Below are positions 27,101 to 34,765 of a DNA stretch of 64,000 nt, one piece after another (position 1 is the stretch's first letter; each line of letters opens with the position of its first letter). Position numbers and translations under genes: made by a program. Origin of the DNA: Alphaproteobacteria bacterium (GTDB taxonomy: Bacteria; Pseudomonadota; Alphaproteobacteria; GCA-2731375). The DNA lies in assembly GCA_016776605.1 (NCBI GenBank), contig JADHTB010000005.1:186001-250000 (forward strand). Direction: 5' to 3'. The notes beneath the pieces are model-generated. The model had not been told where the DNA came from. It searched no databases and was given only the letters and a program-made list of their open reading frames with translations.

Positions 27101-27538
27101 GCGGTCCTCCATGACCTTGAAATGGGGTGCCAGCCGGGCTTCCAATGGAAAGCGGCGCAACAGGGCTTCGCAAAAGGAATGAATGGTCTGTACCTTCAAA
27201 CCACCGGGCGTATCCAGCACCCGGGCGAACAGGCGCCGGGCCAAATTCATCTGGCCGGGCGTGGATAATGACCCGGTCAGGTCCGCCAGGGCCTGGCCCA
27301 GTTCGCCCTCGCTGGCCACGGCCCAGGCGCCCAGGCGCTGGTGCAGGCGGTTGGCCATTTCCGCCGCCGCCGCCTTGGTAAACGTTAGGCAGAGGATGCG
27401 TTCCGGGGGACAGTCCTGCAATAACAGGCGCAGCACGCGGTCGGTCAGGACGTGGGTCTTGCCGGTGCCGGCGGAGGCCGTTACCCAGGCCGATACACCG
27501 GGGTCGGCAGCCAGGCGTTGGTGGTCGGTTGCGCGCAT
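24116..27538 (-). CDS. addA: Double-strand break repair helicase AddA
   Basis: A 1140-aa UvrD-family helicase/nuclease subunit, the partner of AddB in recombinational repair from double-strand ends. The Walker A is TASAGTGKTHVL near residue 20, the Walker B is LIDEAQDTNPEQW, and later helicase motifs include VMTVHGAKGLEAPIVFL. The C-terminal RecB-type nuclease is visible as DRVLITDSEILVVDYKTN. The ATG at 27538 (MRATDHQRLAADP) is preferred over upstream codons because the family N-terminus starts here, just after the addB stop (8-bp gap). Confidence 0.96.
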   Translation of the reverse strand: MRATDHQRLAADPGVSAWVTASAGTGKTHVLTDRVLRLLLQDCPPERILCLTFTKAAAAEMANRLHQRLGAWAVASEGELGQALADLTGSLSTPGQMNLARRLFARVLDTPGGLKVQTIHSFCEALLRRFPLEARLAPHFKVMEDRQAGQVLQAALEQVLEQDAGEPAPLVAELTALVDQQTFGNLMGALSADRGRLQRLLDRPGGIDGLLRDVRRALDLADGEDEAAILGTAAQAAHFDGPGLVRIAGLMLQGGKLESRHGQAIADWQAAPEDRVNQFDRYLAGFFTKDGQGTPYANPLTKKTMAAMADGANILAKECARLETVRQRRNAARVAAATELLLRLGARMIAAYAGEKQRQALLDYDDLVLKAGFLLLEGASTDWVLYKLDGGLDHILIDEAQDTNPEQWQVVQTLADEFFTGEGAYEDGDDSAKATGRTLFAVGDVKQSIYSFQRADPTAFQAMRNHFAARIGAAKRRWQPVELALSFRSTPAVLEAVNAIFADPAASDGLIFGDHEAIRHIPNRADEAGLVEIWPTEQPREVEEQDPWALPIKQLYSDSPVARLAAAIADRIAQWIEQKEMLVARGRPIGPGDILILVQRRASFVETMVRELKRRGIPVAGVDRMVLTEQLAVMDLIALGRFLLLPEDDLNLAVVLKGPLIGWDDDQLFDLAHGRPDSLWAALRARPEEEAFQALAALLAQVDFKPPFELYAELLGAGGGRRRILARLGQDANDPINEFLDLALSYERDHAPSLEGFLHWLERGETQIKRDLEQGQDQVRVMTVHGAKGLEAPIVFLADTVRVPDKTPALLWPAINADGGDKAPISRPTPLWAPIRAMEEGVMQQARADAEQARDREYRRLFYVALTRAADRLYICGFEGKSGRKDHCWYDMAWRALAALPEIVEPAELAGGMRLHSAQSKEPPAPEAAVKPVRQSLPDWASRPAPREPVPPRPLAPSRLEESEPSVASPLADGGQARFQRGNHIHRLLQSLPDQAEGLREAAAARYLALPAHVMDPAQQQEILAETMAVLRHPDFAPIFGPGSRAEVALTALLSGRVVSGQVDRVLITDSEILVVDYKTNRPPPLQVTEVEVAYLRQLASYRAALMEIYPDKTVRCALLWTDGPNLMAIDETILSAYSP

Positions 27539-27546
27539 GGCTGCCA

Positions 27547-30480
27547 CTAAAAGTCGCCGGGGCCGCCGGCGGACCATTCCTTGATTCGGGCCAGATGGTC
27601 GTAATCGGAAAAGCGCGGCGCGATGGCGGGCCGGGGCCGGGCCAAATAGGCGGTGGCCGGATCGTCGAATTGGGCGATCAGGGCCTGCAGGCCGGCTTGT
27701 GCAGCCTGGGCCAGGACATCGCCGTCGGTCTTGATATCCTTGATCTCGCCGGCCTCGCGACCACCTGATACTCGCCAATAGCTCAACGTGGAGGCGACCC
27801 CGCCCGGCACACCGGGAAAGCCACCCGAGGCGGCGATGGCGGCCTCCAGAGGCAATTGGGGGGCTTCGCCTTGCTTCAACTCGGTCTCGGAGGGGATCAC
27901 GCCGGTCTTGTAGTCAATAATATTTACGCTGCCGTCCGCCATCCGGTCGATGCGGTCGGCAATGGCGGTCAGGGTAAAGGGGCCCGCGGGGCCGGGCAGG
28001 CTCAGGCTGCCCCTGGCCTCGGTCACCAGGGGCAGGATGGCGGGGCGGCGGGCCGCTTCCTGAACCAGAAACCAGGCCGCGATGCGTTGGAAACGCGGCC
28101 ACCAAAAGGCGCGGACACCGGGCCGGGTCAGCAGTTCGCCAAAGGCCTGGCGGCCCATTTCCAACAAGACCGCCTCGGCCTCGCCGCTGCCGGGAATTTG
28201 CACCGGATACTTGGCGGCGAACTGCTCCAAAGCGTGGTGCACCGCATTGCCGTAGTCAGCCGCGCCGGGGTCGGCGGCGATGGGGTCCAGGGCGCGCAGG
28301 CCCAGGATATGGCGGGCATAGACCCCATAGGGATCGCGGATCCAGGTCTCCACCTGGGTGACGGACATTTGCCGGGGCCGGGCCGCGACGGGCGGCCGGC
28401 ATGCGGGCGCCCGCACGGGTTCGGGCGGACCGGCATCGTCCAGTTGTTCACACCAGGCGCGTACCGCCTGGGGCGATTCTTGCTCCAGCGCCAGCCCGGT
28501 GGCCTGCAAGACCTGCTCCAACCGCAACAGCCAGCGCGAGGGCACGGTTGGGGTGCCTTCGACTTTTGCCGCGCGGGTCAAAATCACCTCGTTGGCGCAG
28601 GCGGCCTGGGCAAAATCATGGGCCGCCAGACCAATCCGCCGTTCCGGCGCGGGCAGGCCCAATCGGGCCGCCATGGGCCGGCTCAACCAGGCATCGGCAT
28701 CGGCGGCGGCCGGCCAGGTGCCTTCGTTCAGTCCCCCCAGTAGCACTAGATCGGCCTGTTGCAGGCGGGCTTCCAGCGGGCCCCAGATATGCAGGCGGGG
28801 ATGCAGGCCAAAGGCGGGGCGCACCACCTGCCCGACCATGAGGCTGCTCAACAGGGTGGCATAGCCGGCCCCCGTCATGACCGGCAGACCCGCCGCCGCC
28901 GCCAACAGATCGGCGATGAAACGCATGGCGGCCTCGCCCGCCTCGCCGGCCCACAGCTGGCACTGGCCATCCTGATCCGTCGCCAGCCATTCCGCGAACC
29001 GCAGATGGGCGGACAGCAGCTCCACCAAATGAACCTCGGGCCGCGCGCACAAGGACAGCGCCTCGGCGCCATGGCGGGTCAAATCGTCCAGCAACGCGGT
29101 GGCCCTGGCCGGCATATGCCGCGCCGCCGCCACGGCGGCGGCCAGACCTGCGATGCCTGGCGCTGGACGTGGTCCACGCAGGGCATTGCGGTCGATATCC
29201 CGGGCGGCGGCTTTCAGGGCGCCCGGGCCCCGCCCGCCCCGGGCCAGGGGATGTTTCAGGGTGGCCAGAAAATCGATTGGGTCCAGGCCGCTGCCCAGCA
29301 TTTCCGCCGTCAGGCGTAGGAATGACCCCGGCGGCGTGGCGGCAAGCGCCAGGCCGGCGGAATCGTCCACCACGATTTCCCAGCGTTTCAACTCCACCGC
29401 CACCCGGCGTGCCAGGCCGCGATCCGGGGTAATCAGCGCGGCGGTGCGCCCCGGTGTTTCCAGGGCCTGGCGCAGGCACAGGGCGATAACGCCAGCCTCT
29501 TCAATAGGATTGGCGCAATCCACCCGCAGCAGGCCCGCCGCCGCCGTGGCCGGCAGGTTGGGCAAGCCGCGCCATTGTTCAGTTGTTTCCGTCGGCCGCA
29601 GGGCCTCGCGCAGCAGGCGGTGGCGCGGGCTTTCTCCCTGATCCTGCCGCCAGGGCCTGACCCTGGCCCGGTCCACGCCGATCCGTCGCAGCAATTGCCC
29701 GAGGCCGAATTGCGCATGGCTTTGATCCACGGCGGCCCAGGTCTCGTCGTCGGAAAAACAATCCAGACCAGGCAACACCACGGCGCCCTGGGGCAGCGCC
29801 GCCACCACGGCGATCAGCGCGGCGGTGGCGGGAATGGAGCCGGTGGAGCCGGCGACGATGATGGGATCCCCTGGCGGCGCTTGACGCCACCTTTCCGCCT
29901 GGGCGCGCAGCAAAACATTGCGCCGCGCGGCGGGGTCCATACAGCCCTCCATCGCCAGCAATTCCTGCCACGGCGCGGCCAACAGGTTCAGGAATTCCAA
30001 GGTTTCCTGCCAATGGGCGGCCAGATCGGCGGGCACCAGATCTTCCAGGGCGGCCAACGGCACGTCCTCGGTCTGCAGCCGGTCCAGCAGATCAGCCAGT
30101 TCCCGGGCCAGGGGAGCGGCCTGTGCCGGATCAATGCCGCGGGGGCGGGCGATCAGATGCAGCAGCAAAAGCTGTCGGCGCAGGGCCGTAATGGCGGGGG
30201 GCAGGCTTAACAGGTCGTCCCCATGCAGGGGATCCAGCACTAATTCTTCCTCGTCTACATCGCCGATGGCATACATCCGTGGCAGCAGCATGGCGCGGCC
30301 GCCGGTTTGGCGCAGAAAGCCGTCGCGTACCGCCCGCATGCTCCGCCGGGTCGGCAGCAACAGGGTGACAGCGTTCAGGGCCAGGGGATCAGCGCCGAAG
30401 CGGTGCAGCAAACCTTCCACCAGGCGGTCGGAAAAACTTTCGCCGGCGGCAATGGTAAAAACCTTGGGCTCCGCGGACAT
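27547..30480 (-). CDS. addB: Double-strand break repair protein AddB
   Basis: A 977-aa AddB of the alphaproteobacterial type. An inactivated helicase-like N-terminal part (LLLPTRRSMRAVRDGFL) is followed by a C-terminal PD-(D/E)XK nuclease domain with DRIDRMADGSVNIIDYKTG. Together with AddA it resects double-strand breaks. It starts with ATG at 30480, four bases after the murU stop, and is followed closely by addA, indicating one transcript murU-addB-addA(-trxA). Confidence 0.95.
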   Translation of the reverse strand: MSAEPKVFTIAAGESFSDRLVEGLLHRFGADPLALNAVTLLLPTRRSMRAVRDGFLRQTGGRAMLLPRMYAIGDVDEEELVLDPLHGDDLLSLPPAITALRRQLLLLHLIARPRGIDPAQAAPLARELADLLDRLQTEDVPLAALEDLVPADLAAHWQETLEFLNLLAAPWQELLAMEGCMDPAARRNVLLRAQAERWRQAPPGDPIIVAGSTGSIPATAALIAVVAALPQGAVVLPGLDCFSDDETWAAVDQSHAQFGLGQLLRRIGVDRARVRPWRQDQGESPRHRLLREALRPTETTEQWRGLPNLPATAAAGLLRVDCANPIEEAGVIALCLRQALETPGRTAALITPDRGLARRVAVELKRWEIVVDDSAGLALAATPPGSFLRLTAEMLGSGLDPIDFLATLKHPLARGGRGPGALKAAARDIDRNALRGPRPAPGIAGLAAAVAAARHMPARATALLDDLTRHGAEALSLCARPEVHLVELLSAHLRFAEWLATDQDGQCQLWAGEAGEAAMRFIADLLAAAAGLPVMTGAGYATLLSSLMVGQVVRPAFGLHPRLHIWGPLEARLQQADLVLLGGLNEGTWPAAADADAWLSRPMAARLGLPAPERRIGLAAHDFAQAACANEVILTRAAKVEGTPTVPSRWLLRLEQVLQATGLALEQESPQAVRAWCEQLDDAGPPEPVRAPACRPPVAARPRQMSVTQVETWIRDPYGVYARHILGLRALDPIAADPGAADYGNAVHHALEQFAAKYPVQIPGSGEAEAVLLEMGRQAFGELLTRPGVRAFWWPRFQRIAAWFLVQEAARRPAILPLVTEARGSLSLPGPAGPFTLTAIADRIDRMADGSVNIIDYKTGVIPSETELKQGEAPQLPLEAAIAASGGFPGVPGGVASTLSYWRVSGGREAGEIKDIKTDGDVLAQAAQAGLQALIAQFDDPATAYLARPRPAIAPRFSDYDHLARIKEWSAGGPGDF

Positions 30481-30484
30481 GGTA

Positions 30485-31195
30485 TTATGCCGACAAGGCT
30501 TGCGCGGCGGCGGCCAAACCTGCCGGGCGGTTCAGTTCCATCCACTCGCCCTCGTGCCGCAGGCCGAACAGGCGGTCCTGGGCCACGGCCTGGTCATATA
30601 ATCGATTGAGCGAGAACGGCCCCCTGGGGCAATCCTTGAACAGTTCCGGCCGCAATATCTGTACGCCGGTATGGATAAATGGCACCACTTCCCGCTCGGG
30701 CCGGCGGGACAACAGCCCGTCGGCCAGCATGGCGAAATCGCCCACTCCCTTATAGCCGATGGCGCCAACGGTCGGCTGCAACAACAGCAGGGCATCCATT
30801 TGCGCCGGCACGAACCGGGCGGCCAGGGCGTGCAGGGAATTGCTGATGCCGTCAAGCCACAGCACGTCGCCGTTGATGACGTAGAACGGCTCCTTCCCCA
30901 GCAGCGGCAAGGCATTGGCGACGCCGCCGCCGGTATCCAGCAGCTCGTCGCTTTCATCGGAGAATTGCAAGGTCAGATCGTCGCGGCCCGACAAACGCTG
31001 GCGCAACAGAGCCGCGCCGTGGTGCAGATTGATCACGGCCCGGCCGATCCCGGCTTCGACCAGATGGTCCAGCACCCGGTCGATGATGGCCCGCCCGCCG
31101 ACCTGCAACAGCGGTTTCGGCAACGCCTTGGTTAAGGCGCCCATGCGGCTGCCCCGTCCGGCGGCCAGGATCATCGCGGTATCTGGTATTTCCAC
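30485..31195 (-). CDS. murU: Nucleotidyltransferase, probable N-acetylmuramate-1-phosphate uridylyltransferase
   Basis: A 236-aa sugar nucleotidyltransferase. It has the N-terminal LAAGRGSRMG loop, the TKALPKPLLQVGG Lys-containing signature, the metal Asp in YVINGDVLWLDG and the DTGGGVANALPLLG segment typical of MurU. MurU makes UDP-MurNAc in the cell-wall recycling route that bypasses MurA. Linkage with addB fits the alphaproteobacterial amgK-murU-addB-addA order, but no amgK-like kinase is present in the window. The start is a GTG at 31195; an internal ATG at 31174 is possible. Confidence 0.85.
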   Translation of the reverse strand: MEIPDTAMILAAGRGSRMGALTKALPKPLLQVGGRAIIDRVLDHLVEAGIGRAVINLHHGAALLRQRLSGRDDLTLQFSDESDELLDTGGGVANALPLLGKEPFYVINGDVLWLDGISNSLHALAARFVPAQMDALLLLQPTVGAIGYKGVGDFAMLADGLLSRRPEREVVPFIHTGVQILRPELFKDCPRGPFSLNRLYDQAVAQDRLFGLRHEGEWMELNRPAGLAAAAQALSA

Positions 31196-31286
31196 TGAAC
31201 GCGCAGCCCAACAGCAAAAGGAATCACGAGCCCGATAGTGCGGCCTGGACTGCCCCGGAACAAGGGGCGAATGGGATCGATGCGCG

Positions 31287-31751
31287 CTAAATTGGCAGTG
31301 ACCGTAATTGCCGCTGGTAAAGCTGAAAAGCCTTTATGTTGGGGGAAACCAGCAACACCCATCCGGCCAGGCCATAGACCGATGCCAGGCCAATGCTGAT
31401 GGGCCAGGATGGCGGCAGGGCGGTGCCCAGGAACAGCAGCGTCAATGGCACCACCACGCTGACGGACGTGGTCAGCAAATAAATCATGCCCAACATCACC
31501 CGCGCCTGGCCACGGCCGACATAGGCGAAATACCAAACCAGAATAAGCAATACGGAAAAAAACATGCCAATGGCATAGGCCAGATTGATGTCGCCATGTT
31601 GCAACCCCACCGGCACGCCTTCGGTCATCAGGCGGCGAAAATTGACCATGGGGATGGCGATGACCAGGGCCAATACCGCGAACATCACCCGCCGGCCCCA
31701 AATCTGAGCCGTGGTCATGGCCCCCACTCTATCGCCGTCTCGATTGGCCAT
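31287..31751 (-). CDS. Small membrane protein of unknown function
   Basis: A protein of up to 154 aa with four predicted transmembrane helices (about 21-40, 57-77, 85-107 and 118-138) and a basic C-terminus (FQLYQRQLRSLPI). I do not recognise the family. GGAG lies 13-16 bases before the ATG at 31751; an internal ATG at 31718 has GAG at better spacing, so the start is uncertain. It precedes murU by 91 bp on the same strand and may be in the same transcript. Confidence 0.65.
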   Translation of the reverse strand: MANRDGDRVGAMTTAQIWGRRVMFAVLALVIAIPMVNFRRLMTEGVPVGLQHGDINLAYAIGMFFSVLLILVWYFAYVGRGQARVMLGMIYLLTTSVSVVVPLTLLFLGTALPPSWPISIGLASVYGLAGWVLLVSPNIKAFQLYQRQLRSLPI

Positions 31752-31888
31752 CGTCTTGCAATAACTCCAACAATTATCGGCCTTATGAGTGGTAAATGGC
31801 GCTTCATCATTCTCTGGACAATGCTAAACTAGCAAATCCGGGTAAAATGTTAGTGATCGCCATCACCGCGCGGCTAAGGGAAATTGAT

Positions 31889-32656
31889 TTGAACACTGAT
31901 ATTGAAGCGCAAAACCGCAATATTCTGGTCACGGGTGCGGCCAGCGGCATCGGCGCGGCCCTGTGCCTGCGGTTGGCGCGGCCGGGCACCCGGCTGTTCA
32001 TTCATACCCGCGCCAACCGGGCCGGTGCGGAAGCGGTCGCTGAAGCGGTGGTAGCGGCGGGCGGTCAGGCCGAGGTTCTGCTTGGTGATCTGGCCGATGC
32101 CCCCGTGGCCGAGGCGTTGATTGCCGCCGTGGCCGGGCACGGCAATTTGGATGGGCTGGTCGCCAACGCCGGTTTCGCGGACAAAACGCCGCTGGCGGCG
32201 CTGGATGATGCCGGCCTGGCCCGCAGCCTGGCGGCCATGCCTGGCGCATTTCATCGGCTTTGCCGTGCCGCCATGCCCCTGTTGCAGGCCGCACCGGCGG
32301 GACGGGTGATCGCCGTTTCGTCCTTCGTCGCCCACCGCTTTCAGCTGGATGGGGTATCCATGCCGGCAAGTGCCGCGGCCAAGGCGGGGCTGGAGGCCCT
32401 GGCCCGCGCCCTGGCCATGGATTTGGCGCCATATGGGGTGACGGTGAATTGCGTCGCGCCCGGTTATATCCAGAAACAGGCGGGTGCCCATGCCGCTCTG
32501 GATGCCGAGAACTGGCGCCGGGCCAGCGCCCGCATCCCCATCGGCCGCCTGGGCCAACCTGACGAAATTGCCGCCCTGATCGAATTTCTGCTTTCCCCGG
32601 CGGCGGCTTATATCACCGGTCAGACCATCCACGCGGATGGCGGCATGAGTCTTTAG
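31889..32656 (+). CDS. SDR-family oxidoreductase lacking the catalytic Tyr
   Basis: A 255-aa classical-SDR fold. The cofactor loop TGAASGIG, the VANAG motif and the active-site Ser (AVSSFVAHRF) are present, and the C-terminus reads ITGQTIHADGGMSL. The expected YxxxK reads SAAAK (in MPASAAAKAGLEAL), so the catalytic Tyr is Ser while the Lys is kept. The TTG at 31889, with AAGGGA eight bases upstream, gives a normal N-terminus; an ATG at 31847 is an alternative. The enzyme may be inactive, non-canonical, or the codon may be a sequencing error. Confidence 0.85.
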   Translation: MNTDIEAQNRNILVTGAASGIGAALCLRLARPGTRLFIHTRANRAGAEAVAEAVVAAGGQAEVLLGDLADAPVAEALIAAVAGHGNLDGLVANAGFADKTPLAALDDAGLARSLAAMPGAFHRLCRAAMPLLQAAPAGRVIAVSSFVAHRFQLDGVSMPASAAAKAGLEALARALAMDLAPYGVTVNCVAPGYIQKQAGAHAALDAENWRRASARIPIGRLGQPDEIAALIEFLLSPAAAYITGQTIHADGGMSL

Positions 32657-32824
32657 ATAAGCCAGCAAAATTGAAATAGTCCGGGGTTCGAGGCCGGGGT
32701 TCCAGGGTCTGGGCGGCAGGTCCTTGATCAAGCTCTCGTGATCGCAGTTGATTAGCTTTCCGCCACGAAAATAGCCAGATTGTTGGTACACGTTGACAAC
32801 AAACCTGACTGGGAGGCCCTATCC

Positions 32825-33076
32825 ATGTCGAACCCGACCGCGAAAATCAAAACGATCCTAGGCTCCGTGGCCATTGCCGCCATGACCGCCACTGCTACCC
32901 TGCCAAGCGCCCTGGCGTCTTGCGCGCCTAAGCGTGCCTGCAATCCCTGTGCCGGAAAAAAGGCCTGCAGCCCCTGCAATCCATGTGCCGCGAAAAAGGC
33001 TCATGGCGCCTGCAACCCCTGCGCCGCGAAGAAGGCCTGCAGCCCCTGCAATCCCTGCGCCGCGAAAAAGAAGTAA
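32825..33076 (+). CDS. Secreted cysteine-rich CNPC-AAKK repeat protein, possible lipoprotein
   Basis: An 83-aa protein. Residues 1-32 form a signal peptide (basic start, hydrophobic core GSVAIAAMTATATL) ending LPSALASC. This fits either signal peptidase I cleavage after ALA or a LASC lipobox. The mature part has 11 Cys within about 50 residues, arranged as repeats of CNPCAAKKA and CSPC, and ends in Lys residues. It contains one His and no aromatic residues. Metal binding or redox buffering in the periplasm is inferred from composition only. GGGAGG lies eight bases before the ATG. It is monocistronic with a strong terminator. I do not recognise a named family. Confidence 0.8.
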   Translation: MSNPTAKIKTILGSVAIAAMTATATLPSALASCAPKRACNPCAGKKACSPCNPCAAKKAHGACNPCAAKKACSPCNPCAAKKK

Positions 33077-33096
33077 AACGTCCCCAATGCTCCCGG

Positions 33097-33140
33097 CCCG
33101 CCGCACCGCTTGATACAAGTGGCGCGGCGGGTTTTATTTT
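33097..33140 (+). terminator. Rho-independent terminator after the cysteine-rich gene
   Basis: The stem CCCGCCGC / GCGGCGGG is extended, after one A-C mismatch, by a 7-bp inner stem (CCGCTTG / CAAGTGG) with a 3-base loop. TTTTATTTT follows. It starts 20 bp after the stop codon. Confidence 0.93.
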
Positions 33141-33156
33141 GCCTGGAGGGTCAGAG

Positions 33157-34551
33157 TTATTGGGCCGCTGTCGCGCCCTTCTGCTTTAACTGCATGGCAG
33201 CCTCATCCAGGGCGCGGGTGAAACGGTCAAACATTTCGTCGATCTCGGCGGAGGAAATGATCAGCGGTGGGCAGAAGCCCAGAATATCGCCGGGCATGGC
33301 GCGGGTAATCAGGCCATGTTCCTGGGCCGCATTCTGGATCAGGGCGCCAACCTTGGCGGCTGGATCATAGGAACGTTTGGCCGCCTTGTCGGCGACGATT
33401 TCCACGGCGCCGATCAGGCCCACGCCGCGGGCATGGCCAACCATCTCATGCTCGCCCAGGGTCGCAATTCTTTTCTGGAATTGCGGCGCCACGCTGCGCA
33501 CATGGCCGATTATATCCCTCTCCTGCATCAATTGTTGCGTCCGCAGGGCCACCGCCGCACAGGCGGGATGGGCGGAATAGGTATAGCCGTGACCAAATAT
33601 GCCCAGTTTTTCCGAATTACCGCGCAGGCCCTGATAAATCTCCTCGCTGATCATCACCGCTGAAATCGGCAGATAGGCCGACGACAAGGCCTTGGCGCAG
33701 GTCAGAATGTCGGGCCGAATGTCAAAGGTCTGGCTGCCCCACATGTTGCCGGTCCGCCCAAAGCCGCAGATTACCTCGTCGGCGATCATCAGGACGTCGT
33801 ATTTTTTCAGGACGGCCTGAACTTTCTCGAAGTAAGTTTTTGGCGGCAGTATCACGCCGCCCGCGCCCATCACCGGTTCGGCGATGAAGGCAGCCACGGT
33901 TTCCGGCCCCTCTTCAAGGATCATGTCTTCCAAGGCCTGAGCGCAGCGCGAGGCAAAATCTTCCTCCGATTCCCCCTCTTCCCCGCCACGGTAATAATCC
34001 GGGGTCATGGTATGGCGCACGAAGTCCAGGGGCAGATCAAAATCGGCCTGGGCATAGGGCAGGCCAGTCAGGCTGCCGGCGGCGACGGTTACGCCGTGAT
34101 AGCCGCGCAGGCGCGAGATGAATTTTTTCTTTTTCGGTGTGCCGCGGGCATTGTTGAAATACCAGACCATTTTCACCGCCGAATCGTTGGCTTCCGAGCC
34201 GGAGTTGGCGAAAAATACCTTGGAAAATTCGACCGGGGCGATTTCTTTCAGCTTCTCCGCCAGATCAATGGCCGGATGCACCGATTTGCCGGCAAACCCG
34301 TGATAATAAGGCAGGGTGCGCAACTGTTCCGTGGCGGCTTTAACCAGTTCTTCTTCCTCGAAGCCGAACGAGGCGCACCACAGGCCGGCTAGCCCTTCAA
34401 TATATTCCTTGCCGCTTTCGTCCGTGACATAGACGCCGCGGCCCTTGGTGACGATTTGCGGGCCGGTTACTTCGTGGGTCGCCAGATTTGTGAAGGGATG
34501 CAGATAATGGGCGATGTCCCGGCTGGCAGGTGAATTGCCGCGATCAGTCAT
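33157..34551 (-). CDS. Class III (omega) aminotransferase
   Basis: A 464-aa PLP enzyme of the class III aminotransferase family. It shows FANSGSEANDSAVKM (cofactor phosphate site), GYHGVTVAAGSL, the Asp of LMIADEVICGFGRTG and the PLP Lys in LTCAKALSSAYLP. Likely reactions are transfer from an omega-amine (putrescine, GABA or beta-alanine type) to pyruvate or a keto acid; specificity cannot be fixed. The ATG at 34551 is preceded by AAAGGAAAC. It stands alone on the minus strand facing the cysteine-rich gene. Confidence 0.92.
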   Translation of the reverse strand: MTDRGNSPASRDIAHYLHPFTNLATHEVTGPQIVTKGRGVYVTDESGKEYIEGLAGLWCASFGFEEEELVKAATEQLRTLPYYHGFAGKSVHPAIDLAEKLKEIAPVEFSKVFFANSGSEANDSAVKMVWYFNNARGTPKKKKFISRLRGYHGVTVAAGSLTGLPYAQADFDLPLDFVRHTMTPDYYRGGEEGESEEDFASRCAQALEDMILEEGPETVAAFIAEPVMGAGGVILPPKTYFEKVQAVLKKYDVLMIADEVICGFGRTGNMWGSQTFDIRPDILTCAKALSSAYLPISAVMISEEIYQGLRGNSEKLGIFGHGYTYSAHPACAAVALRTQQLMQERDIIGHVRSVAPQFQKRIATLGEHEMVGHARGVGLIGAVEIVADKAAKRSYDPAAKVGALIQNAAQEHGLITRAMPGDILGFCPPLIISSAEIDEMFDRFTRALDEAAMQLKQKGATAAQ

Positions 34552-34765
34552 GGGAATGTTTCCTTTTCTGGATTTGAACCCCGCATTTTCTGGGCGGGGC
34601 CGCAAAAGCCAACCATTTCAAAATTAGGTTGGCGCCATTTCACGCTTTCCTGGCGTCCGAGTCAAAGCCTGTAGCCGTTAAATTATTCTATTTTTTGCAT
34701 CTACCGATACGATGGAGGGAGCACTAGACTGGGCCGTGCGGCAAAAATGGGAGGCGGGACCAGCA

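Noticed and set aside
31240-31262. Possible third copy of the 27-bp stop-codon repeat (GTTCCGGGG on the minus strand)
   Set aside because: Only about eight contiguous bases match and the spacing differs. It is not at a stop codon.
32825-33076. RiPP or bufferin-type precursor
   Set aside because: The Cys-rich peptide has a signal sequence, but there are no maturation enzymes or DUF2063/MbnB-like genes around it, and its pattern differs from known bufferins.
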